A DNA stretch of 45,808 nt from Collinsella aerofaciens (GCF_015546965.1 NZ_JADMUF010000014.1:1-45808), one strand, 5' to 3'; shown: positions 9,943-19,355, numbered from the stretch's first letter. The notes: generated by a model from the sequence alone, not told the origin. Made by a program: numbers and translations.

Positions 9943-9954
9943 GGACGTTCCTCT

Positions 9955-9992
9955 GTTACAGCAAATTAAGTTCAGTATTAGATTACTGTAAC
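9955..9992. promoter_or_regulatory. inverted repeat in the ltaS-like gene upstream region
   Basis: Perfect 7-bp half sites GTTACAG (9955-9961) and CTGTAAC (9986-9992) are separated by 24 bases. They lie just before the ribosome site of the leftward LTA-synthase-like gene. The spacing suits a DNA-loop or two-site regulator, or an RNA stem in the leader. No regulator gene is nearby. Confidence 0.35.
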
Positions 9993-10060
9993 CTTTCCAC
10001 GGCATTTCGAGAAACAAAGCACCTGATACGCAAAGCTAAAGGTCTGCGAATCTTGTATTA

Positions 10061-10074
10061 CGAACATCTGTGCG
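10061..10074 (+). promoter_or_regulatory. candidate SOS (LexA) box upstream of uvrA
   Basis: CGAACATCTGTGCG matches the Gram-positive/actinobacterial LexA consensus CGAAC-N4-GTTCG at nine of ten defined positions. The one mismatch is GTGCG for GTTCG. It lies 62 bases before the uvrA start. This fits the known SOS induction of uvrA in many bacteria. Confidence 0.5.
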
Positions 10075-10135
10075 CGTCGAGTGCGCTAAACTCATCGACA
10101 GTATGATTCGATGCAATAGGAGGCAAGGAGCTTCC

Positions 10136-13015
10136 ATGTCTGATTCTTCTATCGTTATTCGCGGCGCTCGTGAGCACAACCTCCGTGATATCGATGTTTC
10201 CATTCCGCGTGACCAACTCGTGGTCATTACCGGTCTTTCTGGCTCGGGCAAGAGTTCGCTGGCATTTGACACTATCTATGCCGAGGGCCAGCGTCGATAT
10301 GTCGAGAGCCTTTCGAGCTATGCGCGCCAGTTCTTGGGCCAGATGGACAAACCCGACTTGGATTCAATCGACGGCCTTTCGCCGGCGGTGTCGATTGACC
10401 AAAAGACGACGTCTAAAAACCCTCGCTCGACGGTTGGCACCGTAACCGAAATTTATGACTATCTGCGCCTGCTGTTCGCCCGTGTGGGCACCCCGCACTG
10501 CCCCGAATGCGGCCGCGTCATTGAGCGTCAGACGACCGACCAGGTTGCCGACAAGGTCTTGGCGGCGGGGGAGGGCCGCCGCGCGTTTGTGCTGGCACCG
10601 GTGGTGCGCGGGCGAAAAGGCGAGTACACCAAACTGTTTGAGGACCTTCGCGCCGAGGGCTTTAGCCGCGTGCGTGTCGACGGTGAAGTGCGCTCGCTCG
10701 ACGATCCGATCGATCTGGACAAGAAGTTCAAGCACGATATCGAGGTCGTGGTCGATCGCATCGTGATCCGTGAGAACTCTCTGGGCCGTATCGCCGAGTC
10801 TGTTGAGCAGGCGACCGCGCTGGCTCACGGCAATGTAAACGTGTACATGCTGCCCGATCGTGATGCTCCCGAGGGGACCGAGGGCGAGCTGCTGGAGTAT
10901 TCGTTGGCCTTGGCGTGCCCGGAGCATGGTCACTCCATTGACGATCTTCAGCCGCGTGATTTTTCGTTCAACGCTCCCTATGGCGCATGTCCTGAGTGCG
11001 ACGGCCTGGGCTTTAAGAAAACCGTTGATGCCGAGGCGCTGATCGAGGATCCCTCGAAGTCCATTGCCGACGGAGTCTTTGGTAGCCTGTTCGGCAATTC
11101 GAACTACTATCCGCAGATTTTTGCTGCGGTCTGCAAACACTTTAAGGTGAGCACCGATACGCCGTGGGAGGACTTGCCCCCTCGCGTGCGTCGTGCATTC
11201 TTGGATGGCCTGGGCGATACGAAGATCTCGGTCGACTACCAAAAGCTCGACGGACGTCGCAGCCAGTGGGATACCAAGTTTTCGGGCGTTCGCAACATCC
11301 TGTACGAACGCTATACCGAGACGACGAACGAGAACACCAAGGCGCGCTTGGAGAAGTACATTCGCGAGGAACCGTGCTCGAGCTGCCACGGCGCTCGTTT
11401 GCGCCCTGAGATGCTCGCCGTCACCGTGGGCGGCAAGTCCATTTACGAGGTTTGTTGCCTGTCGTGCCGTGAGTCGCTCGAGTTTTTTGAGGGCCTGGAG
11501 CTCACCGAGCGCCAACAGTTTATCGGCGGGCGCATCGTCAAGGAAATCCTGGAGCGCTTGCGTTTTCTGGTCGATGTTGGACTCGACTATCTGACGCTCG
11601 ATCGTGCCTCGGCGACGCTTTCTGGTGGCGAGGCGCAGCGTATTCGCCTGGCAACGCAGATCGGCGCGGGTCTCATGGGCGTGCTCTATATTCTGGATGA
11701 GCCCTCGATCGGTCTTCATCAGCGTGACAACGAGCGCCTGATCAAGACGCTCGAGCGCCTGCGCGATATCGGCAATACCGTTATCGTTGTCGAACACGAC
11801 GAGGATACAATCCGTGCCGCCGACTACGTGATCGACATGGGGCCCGGCGCCGGCGTCAACGGCGGACACGTAGTCGCGGCGGGAACGCCTGCCGATATCA
11901 TGGCGTGTCCTGAGTCGATGACGGGCGCTTATCTGACCGGCAAACGAATGATCCGGGTGCCTGATGAACGGCGCAAGCCCGGTCGTGGCTGCCTTAAAAT
12001 TACGGGCGCTCGAGCCAACAACCTCAAAAACGTTACCGCCAAGATCGAGTTTGGTACGCTTACGGTTGTTACCGGCGTGTCGGGATCGGGCAAGAGCTCC
12101 CTGGTTACCGACACCATCGCGCCTGCCCTTACGAATGCCATTCACCGTTCGACGCGCCCTGTGGGCCCATATAAGAAAATCGAGGGTATCGAGTGTATCG
12201 ATAAGGTTATCGATATCGACCAGTCGCCGATTGGCCGCACGCCGCGTTCCAACCCTGCTACCTATATCGGCCTGTGGGATGATCTTCGCGCGCTGTTTGC
12301 GAGTACGCCGGAGTCGAAGGCGCGCGGCTACTCACCGGGTCGTTTCTCCTTTAATGTGAGTGGCGGGCGCTGTGAGGCGTGCAAGGGCGACGGACAGATC
12401 AAGATCGAGATGCACTTCCTTCCCGATATCTACGTTCCCTGCGAAGTTTGCGGCGGTAAACGCTACAACCGCGAGACACTCGAGGTCACCTACCGTGGCA
12501 AGACCATCTCGGACGTACTTGACATGAGCGTGGCCGAGGCACTGGCTTTCTTTGGGAATATCCCGCAGATCAAGCGAAAGCTCCAGACGCTGTACGATGT
12601 AGGCTTGGGCTACGTGAGCCTGGGCCAGCCCGCCACGACGCTTTCGGGCGGCGAGGCGCAGCGTGTGAAACTCGCCAAGGAGCTTCATCGACGCCAGACG
12701 GGCAAGACGTTCTATATTTTGGACGAGCCGACGACCGGCCTTCATTTTGAGGACGTCCGCCAGCTGCTCGATGTGCTGCAGCGCTTGGTCGATGCGGGCA
12801 ACACGGTGCTGGTGATTGAACACAACCTTGATGTCATCAAGGTTGCCGACCGCCTGATCGATATGGGTCCCGAGGGCGGTAACGGCGGCGGAACCGTCGT
12901 GGTTTCGGGCACACCGGAGCAGGTTGCGGACTGTCCGCAGAGTTATACGGGCAAGTTTTTGGCGCCGTTGCTCAGGCGTGACCGGGAGCGTCAAGCTCAG
13001 CTTGATGCTCAATAA
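10136..13015 (+). CDS. uvrA: excinuclease ABC subunit A
   Basis: UvrA (959 aa) is the damage-recognition ATPase dimer of nucleotide excision repair. Seen: two ABC ATPase modules, each with Walker A ([14 protein letters not shown] near the N terminus, [14 protein letters not shown] in the second half) and signature LSGGEAQR; three zinc-binding CxxC modules (CPEC/CPEC, CSSC and CEAC-CEVC regions); and the UvrB-interaction region between. ATG at 10136 is chosen over upstream in-frame starts because AAGGAG lies 5 bases before it. A candidate LexA box lies upstream. ybaK-murJ-uvrC follow on the same strand. Confidence 0.98.
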   Translation: MSDSSIVIRGAREHNLRDIDVSIPRDQLVVITGLSGSGKSSLAFDTIYAEGQRRYVESLSSYARQFLGQMDKPDLDSIDGLSPAVSIDQKTTSKNPRSTVGTVTEIYDYLRLLFARVGTPHCPECGRVIERQTTDQVADKVLAAGEGRRAFVLAPVVRGRKGEYTKLFEDLRAEGFSRVRVDGEVRSLDDPIDLDKKFKHDIEVVVDRIVIRENSLGRIAESVEQATALAHGNVNVYMLPDRDAPEGTEGELLEYSLALACPEHGHSIDDLQPRDFSFNAPYGACPECDGLGFKKTVDAEALIEDPSKSIADGVFGSLFGNSNYYPQIFAAVCKHFKVSTDTPWEDLPPRVRRAFLDGLGDTKISVDYQKLDGRRSQWDTKFSGVRNILYERYTETTNENTKARLEKYIREEPCSSCHGARLRPEMLAVTVGGKSIYEVCCLSCRESLEFFEGLELTERQQFIGGRIVKEILERLRFLVDVGLDYLTLDRASATLSGGEAQRIRLATQIGAGLMGVLYILDEPSIGLHQRDNERLIKTLERLRDIGNTVIVVEHDEDTIRAADYVIDMGPGAGVNGGHVVAAGTPADIMACPESMTGAYLTGKRMIRVPDERRKPGRGCLKITGARANNLKNVTAKIEFGTLTVVTGVSGSGKSSLVTDTIAPALTNAIHRSTRPVGPYKKIEGIECIDKVIDIDQSPIGRTPRSNPATYIGLWDDLRALFASTPESKARGYSPGRFSFNVSGGRCEACKGDGQIKIEMHFLPDIYVPCEVCGGKRYNRETLEVTYRGKTISDVLDMSVAEALAFFGNIPQIKRKLQTLYDVGLGYVSLGQPATTLSGGEAQRVKLAKELHRRQTGKTFYILDEPTTGLHFEDVRQLLDVLQRLVDAGNTVLVIEHNLDVIKVADRLIDMGPEGGNGGGTVVVSGTPEQVADCPQSYTGKFLAPLLRRDRERQAQLDAQ

Positions 13016-13035
13016 ATAGGCGATTCAGTTTATGG

Positions 13036-13066
13036 GCGCCATCGACTCCTTGTGATTCGATGGCGC
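13036..13066 (+). terminator. hairpin after uvrA
   Basis: A perfect 10-bp stem (GCGCCATCGA 13036-13045 / TCGATGGCGC 13057-13066) follows the uvrA stop by 20 bases. The tail is TTGCTGTG rather than a T-run, so it is a weak terminator or a 3'-end stabilising stem. ybaK may be reached by read-through. Confidence 0.5.
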
Positions 13067-13147
13067 TTGCTGTGCCGAAGTGACGTATGCAGCCGAATTG
13101 GACATATACTTAATCCTTGCGTCCGAATGCGAGGGAAAGGATATGTC

Positions 13148-13648
13148 ATGGCAAAGGCTGTAAAGACGCCAAAAACCAATGCAATGCGCGAGCTGGAAAG
13201 CGCCGGCATTTCCTATGTTCTACATACGTACGAAGACGATGGCGATGAGTCGGTGGGCCTGGGGGTCGCGATTTCGGAGCAGCTTGGCGAGGAGCCCGGT
13301 CAAGGATTTAAGACTTTGGTCTGTGTGACACCGTCCAACGACTATGTCGTGTGCTGCATCCCTGTTGCCGACGAGCTCGATCTAAAGTCCGCCGCGCGTG
13401 CCGCGGGGGAGAAGTCCTTGGCCATGATGCATGTGAAGGATTTGCTTGCGGCGACTGGCTACGTTCGCGGCGGCTGCAGCCCGGTCGGTATGAAAAAACG
13501 CTACCGGACGCTCATTGATGAGACATGTGTCCTTTGGGATACCATTTTTATTTCGGGAGGCAAGCGTGGTTATCAGCTCGAGCTTGCACCCGATGATTTA
13601 ATTGCATTTTGCGGGGCGACGGTTGCCGCGATTACGAGAGAGGACTGA
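13148..13648 (+). CDS. ybaK: YbaK/EbsC-type aminoacyl-tRNA deacylase
   Basis: A 166-aa YbaK-family protein, a trans-editing hydrolase that clears Cys-tRNA(Pro) formed when prolyl-tRNA synthetase mischarges cysteine. Seen: GFKTLVC, VCCIPVADELDLKSAARAAG, the GYVRGGCSPVGMKK motif that shapes the active site, and FISGGKRGYQLELAPDDL. All are standard for the family. ATG at 13148 has AAAGGA 6 bases upstream. murJ starts 3 bases after its stop, so the two are likely co-transcribed. Confidence 0.93.
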   Translation: MAKAVKTPKTNAMRELESAGISYVLHTYEDDGDESVGLGVAISEQLGEEPGQGFKTLVCVTPSNDYVVCCIPVADELDLKSAARAAGEKSLAMMHVKDLLAATGYVRGGCSPVGMKKRYRTLIDETCVLWDTIFISGGKRGYQLELAPDDLIAFCGATVAAITRED

Positions 13649-13651
13649 GCG

Positions 13652-15334
13652 ATGCCGCAGGAAGAATTGAAGTGCGGAGCTCATTTTGCAAAAGAATCTG
13701 CGCCTCAGACACCCTCATCCGAAGCTTCTTCGTCGCGAGATGACACTGACGACATGGGCTCGTCGGACTACTCCACGGTTGGTCGTTCCGCCGGGCTTAT
13801 GACCATCCTGACCATCGTGTCTCGCATCACTGGTTTTATCCGCACGTGGGCAATGGCGGCCGCTATCGGCATGTCGCTACTCTCGTCCTCCTATCAGGTC
13901 GCCAACAACCTGCCCAATATGCTCTACGAACTCGTGATGGGCGGCATGCTCGTGACGGCGTTTTTGCCCGTGTACATGGGTGTGAGGCGTGAGCAGGGTC
14001 GCGAGGCCTCGAACGAGTACGTGGGCAACCTGCTCGGCATTCTGCTTTTGGTGCTGGGCGGCATTTCGTTGCTGGGGACCGTGTTCGCCCCGGGCTTTAT
14101 CTGGACGCAATCGTTCCTTTCGGGTGACGGCGGCAGCATGGATATCGCTGCGTTCATGTTCCGTTTCTTTGCCATCCAGATTCTGTTTTATGGTTTGGGC
14201 TCGGTGTTTTCGGGCGTTCTCAACGCGCACCGCGACTACTTTTGGTCGACGTTTGCTCCGGTCCTCAACAATGTGATCGTCATTGCGAGCTTTATGGGTT
14301 TTGCGCCCGTGTCCGCACAGTTTGGCGAACGTGCCGGCATCATCTTGATTGCGGCCGGTACGACCCTCGGTGTCTTTGTTCAGATGGCATGCCAGATCCC
14401 CGCGCTTGGCAAGCACGGCGTGCATCCCCATATCCATATCGACTTTAAGGACCCCGCACTGCGCCAGACGATTGCGCTCGGTATCCCGACGCTGCTCGCC
14501 ACGGTGTGCATGTTTGTCTCGACTTCTATCACCAACGCTGCTGCGCTGGTGGTCCAGCCCGAGACGGGTCCTTCCGTCATCGCCTATGCGCGCCTGTGGT
14601 ACACGCTACCCTACGCGCTGATTGCCGCCTCGCTTTCGACGGCGCTCTATACCGAGCTCTCTCACGACGCACAGGAGAAGGATTACGACAGCGTTCGCAC
14701 GGGCATTTCGCGTGGCGTCGCCCAGATGCTGTTCTTCCTGATTCCGTTCGCGCTGTACCTGATTGTCTTCGCGCGTCCGCTCAACATGATCTACTGTGCT
14801 GGCAAGTTCGATGAATCCGGCGTGACGCTGGTGTCCGAGTACCTTGTCTACCTGGCGCTCTCGCTGCCGCTCTACGGCGTGGTCGTCTTGATGCAGAAGA
14901 GCTTCTCTGCCTTGCTCGACATGAAGCCCTATAGCTGCTATTGCCTGTATTCCGCCATCGGCCAGGCCGGCTCGGTTCTGCTGTTTGGCGTTGTGCTGGG
15001 CTTCGGTATGCCGGCAATCGCGCTTTCGTATGTCGTCGACTACGTGATCTTGGTCGGCTGTTCGCTGTGGTGGCTGCGTCGTCGCCTGCGTGGCCTTCAG
15101 GTCAAATCTATCCTGCATGGCGGTTTCTTTGGCCTTTTGCTCGGTGGCCTAGGTGCTGCCGCAGGCGCCGGCGTCATGTGGGCGCTTGAACACTTTGTCG
15201 GGGCACTTGGCGGCTCGATTCTGATTACTCTTGGCTACGTTTGCGTTGCGGGTGTCGTCTCGCTTGCTGTTACCTTTGGCCTTGCCGTCGTCCTTAAGAT
15301 GCCCGAGGTCTCGGCGCTGCTTCGTCGCAAGTAG
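13652..15334 (+). CDS. murJ: MurJ/MviN lipid II flippase
   Basis: A 560-aa polytopic membrane protein of the MOP superfamily with about 13-14 predicted membrane spans. It has the MurJ N-terminal pattern: TILTIVSRITGFIRTWAMA, then SSYQVANNLPNMLYELVMGG. It should flip lipid II to the outer face for peptidoglycan synthesis. A hydrophilic, Ser/Asp-rich leader of about 40 residues precedes the first span, longer than in E. coli MurJ. GAGAGAGGA lies before the ATG at 13652. It is packed between ybaK (3-base gap) and uvrC (no gap). MOP transporters can be mis-assigned, but the N-terminal motif favours MurJ. Confidence 0.9.
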   Translation: MPQEELKCGAHFAKESAPQTPSSEASSSRDDTDDMGSSDYSTVGRSAGLMTILTIVSRITGFIRTWAMAAAIGMSLLSSSYQVANNLPNMLYELVMGGMLVTAFLPVYMGVRREQGREASNEYVGNLLGILLLVLGGISLLGTVFAPGFIWTQSFLSGDGGSMDIAAFMFRFFAIQILFYGLGSVFSGVLNAHRDYFWSTFAPVLNNVIVIASFMGFAPVSAQFGERAGIILIAAGTTLGVFVQMACQIPALGKHGVHPHIHIDFKDPALRQTIALGIPTLLATVCMFVSTSITNAAALVVQPETGPSVIAYARLWYTLPYALIAASLSTALYTELSHDAQEKDYDSVRTGISRGVAQMLFFLIPFALYLIVFARPLNMIYCAGKFDESGVTLVSEYLVYLALSLPLYGVVVLMQKSFSALLDMKPYSCYCLYSAIGQAGSVLLFGVVLGFGMPAIALSYVVDYVILVGCSLWWLRRRLRGLQVKSILHGGFFGLLLGGLGAAAGAGVMWALEHFVGALGGSILITLGYVCVAGVVSLAVTFGLAVVLKMPEVSALLRRK

Positions 15335-17281
15335 GTGCGTGTGGCCGGTCACGACAACATTCCAACGCTTGCCGAACAGGTTTCGCGCGTTCCCGCGCAG
15401 CCCGGTTGCTACCTTTGGAAGGATGCCAAGGGCGATGTCATCTACGTGGGCAAGGCGAAAAACCTGCGCGCCCGTATGCGCCAATACGTGACACTGCAGG
15501 ATGAGCGTCAAAAGATCCCGCTGATGATGCAGCTGGTGGCGAGCTTTGACTATATCGTGGTGGAGACCGAGCATGAGGCGTTGGTGCTCGAGCGCAATTT
15601 GATTGGTCAGTACCATCCGTACTTTAACGTCGACCTCAAGGATGACAAGAGCTATCCCTTTATCGCCATTACAAAGGGCGACCTGTATCCCGCTATCAAA
15701 TACACGCGTGAGCGTCATAAGCCGGGAACGCGCTATTTTGGACCCTATACCGATAGCCGTGCGGCACGTGAGACGATAGATACGCTGCGCAAGGTGATCC
15801 CGATCTGCTCGGCTTCTTGTGCGGAGTGGCGTCGTTGTCGCCGTATCGTCGAGTCCCACAAGGGCGAGGAAAACATCGTCAATATGATTTGTGCGCAAAA
15901 CGGGCGTCCCTGCTTTGACTACCATGTCGGTCGTGGCCCGGGTGCATGCGTCGGCGCGATTTCTCCTACGGACTATGCCAAGAACGTCAAGCGTGTCGAG
16001 CGCTTTTTGTCGGGCCACCGCAAGGATGTCGTCGATGAGCTGACCTCCGAGATGGCGGATGCCGCCGAGGCGCTCGACTTTGAGCGCGCTGCCCGCGTCA
16101 AACGTCGTTTGGAGGTCATCAGGGGTCTGGACGACCGTCAGCAAGTCGTTTTTCCCTCCAGTGTCGATATCGATGTCATCGGGTTCTATCGCGAGGAGAC
16201 CATCTCCGCCGCTTGCGTCTTTGTCGTGCGTGAGGGTCGAACGGTTCGAACCTGCGAGTTTATTCTCGATAAGGGTTTGGATGTCGACGAAGAGGAACTT
16301 CAATCGGGCTTTCTTAAGCGCTATTACGACGAGACGGCTGATATTCCAGCTGAGATAAACCTCTCTGTCGAGCTTGAGGATGCGGAGGCGCTGGGGGAGT
16401 GGCTTGCAGGCAAGCGCGAGCGTTCCTGCCATCTCCATAGGCCGCAGCGTGGCGAAAAGCACCGTTTGCTCGATATGGCATCCAAAAATGCGCGCCATGC
16501 CCTCATGCGCTACATGATGCGAACGGGGTACGCTGACGACCGCACCAATCAGGCGCTCCTAGAGCTCGAAAGCGCGCTGGCGCTGCCGGCGCCGCCGATG
16601 CGTATCGAGTGCTTCGATATCTCGACGCTGCACGGAACCTTTACCGTCGCCTCGATGGTGGTGTTTACCAACGGGCGCGCCGACAAGAGCCAGTACCGTC
16701 GTTTTAAAATTCAGGCCGAATTGGACGAGGCAAACGACTTCGTTTCGATGTCCGAGGTTTTGGGACGACGCTATGCTCCCGAGCGTATGGCCGACGAGCG
16801 CTTTGGATCGCGCCCCGATTTGCTCGTTGTCGATGGCGGTAAGCCGCAATTGACCGCTGCGATCAAGCAACTTGAGGCTCTTGGGCTCGATATACCAGTT
16901 TGTGGCTTGGCGAAGGCCGACGAGGAAGTTTTTGTGCCCTGGGACGAGACTCCTGTCGTGCTGCCGACCGGGTCTGCTTCGCTCTATCTTATTAAACAGG
17001 TACGTGATGAGTCCCACCGATTTGCCATCACGTTCCACCGCGAGTTGCGCGATAAAGCCATGACGGTTTCGGTACTCGATGACGTTCCAGGTGTGGGACC
17101 CACCAGAAAACGTGCCCTTATGCGCCATTTTGGCTCGATGAAGCGTTTGCGCGCGGCGAGCGAGCAAGAGATCGCGGAAGTTCGCGGCATACCTGCCGAT
17201 GTTGCCAAGGCGGTCCACGAGGCGCTCGTTGCATGGAATGCCGAGCGCGCCGAGGCGGCGGCTGGCCATTCCGATAGCTAA
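15335..17281 (+). CDS. uvrC: excinuclease ABC subunit C
   Basis: UvrC (648 aa) is the dual-incision nuclease of nucleotide excision repair. Domains in order: GIY-YIG nuclease (PAQPGCYLWKDAKGDVIYVG), a Cys cluster before the linker, a UVR motif for UvrB binding (LDFERAARVKRRLE), the RNase H-like 5' nuclease domain (CFDIS, LLVVDGGKPQL) and C-terminal helix-hairpin-helix motifs (DDVPGVGPTRKRAL; EVRGIPADVAKAV). Start is GTG at 15335, directly after the murJ stop. GTG at 15341 is an alternative, and no clear ribosome site separates them. No intrinsic terminator is visible before the nan upstream region. Confidence 0.97.
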   Translation: MRVAGHDNIPTLAEQVSRVPAQPGCYLWKDAKGDVIYVGKAKNLRARMRQYVTLQDERQKIPLMMQLVASFDYIVVETEHEALVLERNLIGQYHPYFNVDLKDDKSYPFIAITKGDLYPAIKYTRERHKPGTRYFGPYTDSRAARETIDTLRKVIPICSASCAEWRRCRRIVESHKGEENIVNMICAQNGRPCFDYHVGRGPGACVGAISPTDYAKNVKRVERFLSGHRKDVVDELTSEMADAAEALDFERAARVKRRLEVIRGLDDRQQVVFPSSVDIDVIGFYREETISAACVFVVREGRTVRTCEFILDKGLDVDEEELQSGFLKRYYDETADIPAEINLSVELEDAEALGEWLAGKRERSCHLHRPQRGEKHRLLDMASKNARHALMRYMMRTGYADDRTNQALLELESALALPAPPMRIECFDISTLHGTFTVASMVVFTNGRADKSQYRRFKIQAELDEANDFVSMSEVLGRRYAPERMADERFGSRPDLLVVDGGKPQLTAAIKQLEALGLDIPVCGLAKADEEVFVPWDETPVVLPTGSASLYLIKQVRDESHRFAITFHRELRDKAMTVSVLDDVPGVGPTRKRALMRHFGSMKRLRAASEQEIAEVRGIPADVAKAVHEALVAWNAERAEAAAGHSDS

Positions 17282-17373
17282 ACACGAGTCTAAACAACTG
17301 ATATACATGATTGCGCGATTTTCAACCATTTATTTCGCCATGATTGCCTGCTGGTTTCGGGTTTTATTAACGC

Positions 17374-17385
17374 TAAAACGTTTGA
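17374..17385 (+). promoter_or_regulatory. AAAACGTT-centred candidate operator of the nan operon
   Basis: TAAAACGTTTGA overlaps the 5' part of the putative -35 hexamer. The central CG with A/T-rich symmetric flanks is the shape of LacI/CcpA-family (cre-like) operators. It resembles the perfect palindrome upstream of gap (30010-30023). Confidence 0.4.
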
Positions 17386-17410
17386 CTAACCCAAGCGAAA
17401 ACCCTGCTAT
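17382..17410 (+). promoter_or_regulatory. putative nan operon promoter
   Basis: TTGACT (17382-17387), a 17-base spacer, then TGCTAT (17405-17410). The -35 is good and the -10 is only fair. It would give a leader of about 230 bases before the binding-protein gene, containing the structured element at 17445-17527. The rest of the 17282-17645 gap shows no gene. Confidence 0.45.
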
Positions 17411-17444
17411 CCTGCGGGTTGACGAAGACTGATATCTCACCTCG

Positions 17445-17527
17445 CCGATACATACTGTCTGGCGAATCGTTTGTCAACGAATTCGGTGAACGGTAGTAAA
17501 TACCGTTCAAGCGTATGTATGTATCGG
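17445..17527 (+). ncRNA. structured leader: predicted three-way junction RNA element
   Basis: Three nested perfect or near-perfect helices can form. P1 is CCGATACATAC (17445-17455) with GTATGTATCGG (17517-17527), 11 bp. P2 is CGAATCGTT (17463-17471) with AACGAATTCG (17476-17485), one bulged A and a TGTC loop. P3 is GAACGGTA (17488-17495) with TACCGTTC (17501-17508), loop GTAAA. The helices are joined by strands TGTCTGG, GT and AAGCGTAT. Downstream, CGGGGGC/GCTCCCG (17593-17599/17610-17616) forms a further stem 19 bases before the AGGAG ribosome site. I recognise no known riboswitch. P3 alone could instead be a DNA operator. Confidence 0.45.
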
Positions 17528-17645
17528 TCGCCGAGCGCGGCACCTCAGTTGGGTTCGTCGGTAGGTAAGGTATATATCGTCCGCAAGTTGCGCGGGGGCA
17601 AGTCTAGGTGCTCCCGAGTAAGATTCTCTATTGATAGGAGAAGAC

Positions 17646-19259
17646 ATGGCCATCATCAACAAGGGTATGTCCAGGCGTTCGTTCCTCGGCCTCACCGGCA
17701 GCGTCGCTGCTGTCGCAGGGCTTGGTCTCACCGGCTGCGGTGGCAGCTCTAGCGACGAGGGTTCCGCTTCCGGTTCCACCGATTCCGCCAACCGTGGCGG
17801 CGGCGTGATCACCGCTGGTTCCGCTTACGCTCCGTCCAGCTTCGATCCCGCCAGCACCGGCTCCGCTGTGGGCCTGGGTGCTAACTGGCACGTCGTCGAG
17901 GGCCTCTACGGCATCGATTACCACGACTACAGCACCTTCAACGAGCTCGCCACCGACGATCCCAAGTCTGTGGACGACACCACTTTCGAGGTCACCATCC
18001 GCAAGGGCGCCAAGTTCTCCGATGGCACCGAGGTCACCGCTGACGATGTCGTCGCCTCCTACACCGCTTGCGCCGCTTCCGCTACCTATGCTCCGTTCTT
18101 CCAGCCCTTCGAGTCCATCGAGGCCAAGGACGCCAGCACCGTGACGGTCAAGACCAAGGTCCCCAACTTCTCCCTGCTCAAGGATCGTCTGGCTATCGTC
18201 CGCGTTACCCCGGCCACCCAGACCGAGGAGGATCGCGCCAAGCAGCCGATCGGCTCCGGCCCCTGGATGTACGACTCTATCTCCGATACCGAGATCACCC
18301 TGGTTCCCAACCCCGAGTACAACGGTGAGTACGCTGCCGAGGATAAGAAGATCCAGTACAGCATCCTGACCGACCCCACCGCTCGCGTTACCGCTCAGCA
18401 GGAGGGCTCCACGCTCGTTATGGAGCTCGTTACCGCTGACGCCGTCGACCAGCTCGAGAGCGCTGGCTGCAAGATTGACAACGTTCAGGGTTTCGGCACC
18501 CGCTTCATCATGTTCAACGTTGCCAAGGAGCCTTGGAACAACGTCAAGGTCCGTCAGGCTGTCATGTATGCGCTCGACACCGAGAAGATGGTCAGCAACA
18601 CCTTCGCCGGCCTTGCCACCGCTGCCAGCTGCTACCTGCCCAAGAGCTTCACCAACTATCATGAGGCTTCCACGGTGTACAAGACCGACGCCAAGAAGGC
18701 TAAGAAGCTCATCGAGGAGTCTGGCATCACCCCGGGTGCCATCACCCTGCGCACCACCGACAACGAGCAGATTAAGGGCATGGCCGCCCAGGTCAAGAAC
18801 GACCTCGACGCTCTCGGCTTCGATGTGACCATCCAGACCGATACCTCGCCGGCTACCTACGCTGCCATCGACGGCGGCGAGGCCTACGATATCCTCCTTG
18901 CCCCTGGCGATCCTTCCTGCTTCGGCGCCGACCCCGACCTGCTGCTCAACTGGTGGTACGGCGACAACGTCTGGATGCAGACCCGTTGCCCGTGGAAGGA
19001 GTCCGCTGAGTGGCAGAAGCTCCATGGTCTCATGGACGAGGCTCTTGCCGCCGAGGGCGACGAGCAGCAGAAGAAGTGGAACGAGTGCTTCGACATCATT
19101 GCCGACAACGCCGTTCTGTACCCCGTTGTCCACGTCAAGACCGTCTCCGCTTCCTGGGACGATCCGTCCACTGCGCCCAACGGCGAGGCTCTCGATGGCT
19201 TCAAGGGCATCGGCACGACGAGCATGTCCTTCAGGGGCGTTGCGACCGTCAAGGCGTAA
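17646..19259 (+). CDS. ABC transporter substrate-binding lipoprotein (peptide/nickel class), probably sialic acid importer
   Basis: A 537-aa family-5 extracellular solute-binding protein. The N terminus carries a twin-arginine motif (SRRSFLG) and a lipobox (LTGC), so it is probably exported folded by Tat and lipidated. Family landmarks include FEVTIRKGAKFSDGTEVTADDVVAS and PNPEYNG. Sequence alone says oligopeptide-type. The operon with nanA/nanK/nanE-like genes suggests N-acetylneuraminate, as for the dipeptide-class sialic acid importers SatABCD (Haemophilus ducreyi) and NanBCDF (Bifidobacterium breve). ATG at 17646 has AGGAG 5 bases upstream. It shows strongly biased, highly expressed-type codon use. 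Confidence 0.85.
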   Translation: MAIINKGMSRRSFLGLTGSVAAVAGLGLTGCGGSSSDEGSASGSTDSANRGGGVITAGSAYAPSSFDPASTGSAVGLGANWHVVEGLYGIDYHDYSTFNELATDDPKSVDDTTFEVTIRKGAKFSDGTEVTADDVVASYTACAASATYAPFFQPFESIEAKDASTVTVKTKVPNFSLLKDRLAIVRVTPATQTEEDRAKQPIGSGPWMYDSISDTEITLVPNPEYNGEYAAEDKKIQYSILTDPTARVTAQQEGSTLVMELVTADAVDQLESAGCKIDNVQGFGTRFIMFNVAKEPWNNVKVRQAVMYALDTEKMVSNTFAGLATAASCYLPKSFTNYHEASTVYKTDAKKAKKLIEESGITPGAITLRTTDNEQIKGMAAQVKNDLDALGFDVTIQTDTSPATYAAIDGGEAYDILLAPGDPSCFGADPDLLLNWWYGDNVWMQTRCPWKESAEWQKLHGLMDEALAAEGDEQQKKWNECFDIIADNAVLYPVVHVKTVSASWDDPSTAPNGEALDGFKGIGTTSMSFRGVATVKA

Positions 19260-19321
19260 GACTCGCTTGAGTCTGTATGCAGGATGTCGGTCGTTGGGAC
19301 CGTATCCTCATAGTTGAAACA

Positions 19322-19355
19322 AAGACCCGGGCGGCAACGATGTCGCTCGGGTCTT
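19322..19355 (+). terminator. intra-operon hairpin after the binding-protein gene
   Basis: An 8-bp stem AAGACCCG (19322-19329) / CGGGTCTT (19348-19355) lies between the binding protein and the first permease, with no long T-run after it. It is probably a partial terminator or mRNA-stabilising stem that keeps binding protein in excess over permease. Confidence 0.5.

Noticed and set aside
13016-13147. Extra small gene between uvrA and ybaK
   Set aside because: Only a hairpin and an upstream extension of ybaK are present; no independent start with a ribosome site.
17415-17645. Known riboswitch or T-box leader
   Set aside because: No T-box sequence, no terminator/antiterminator pair and no hallmark of TPP, cobalamin, SAM, glycine or lysine riboswitches that I can recognise; kept only as an unclassified structured leader.
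17471-17752. Possible 93-codon leader ORF overlapping the binding-protein start
   Set aside because: No ribosome site, composition unlike neighbouring genes, and it runs through the structured leader and the true start.
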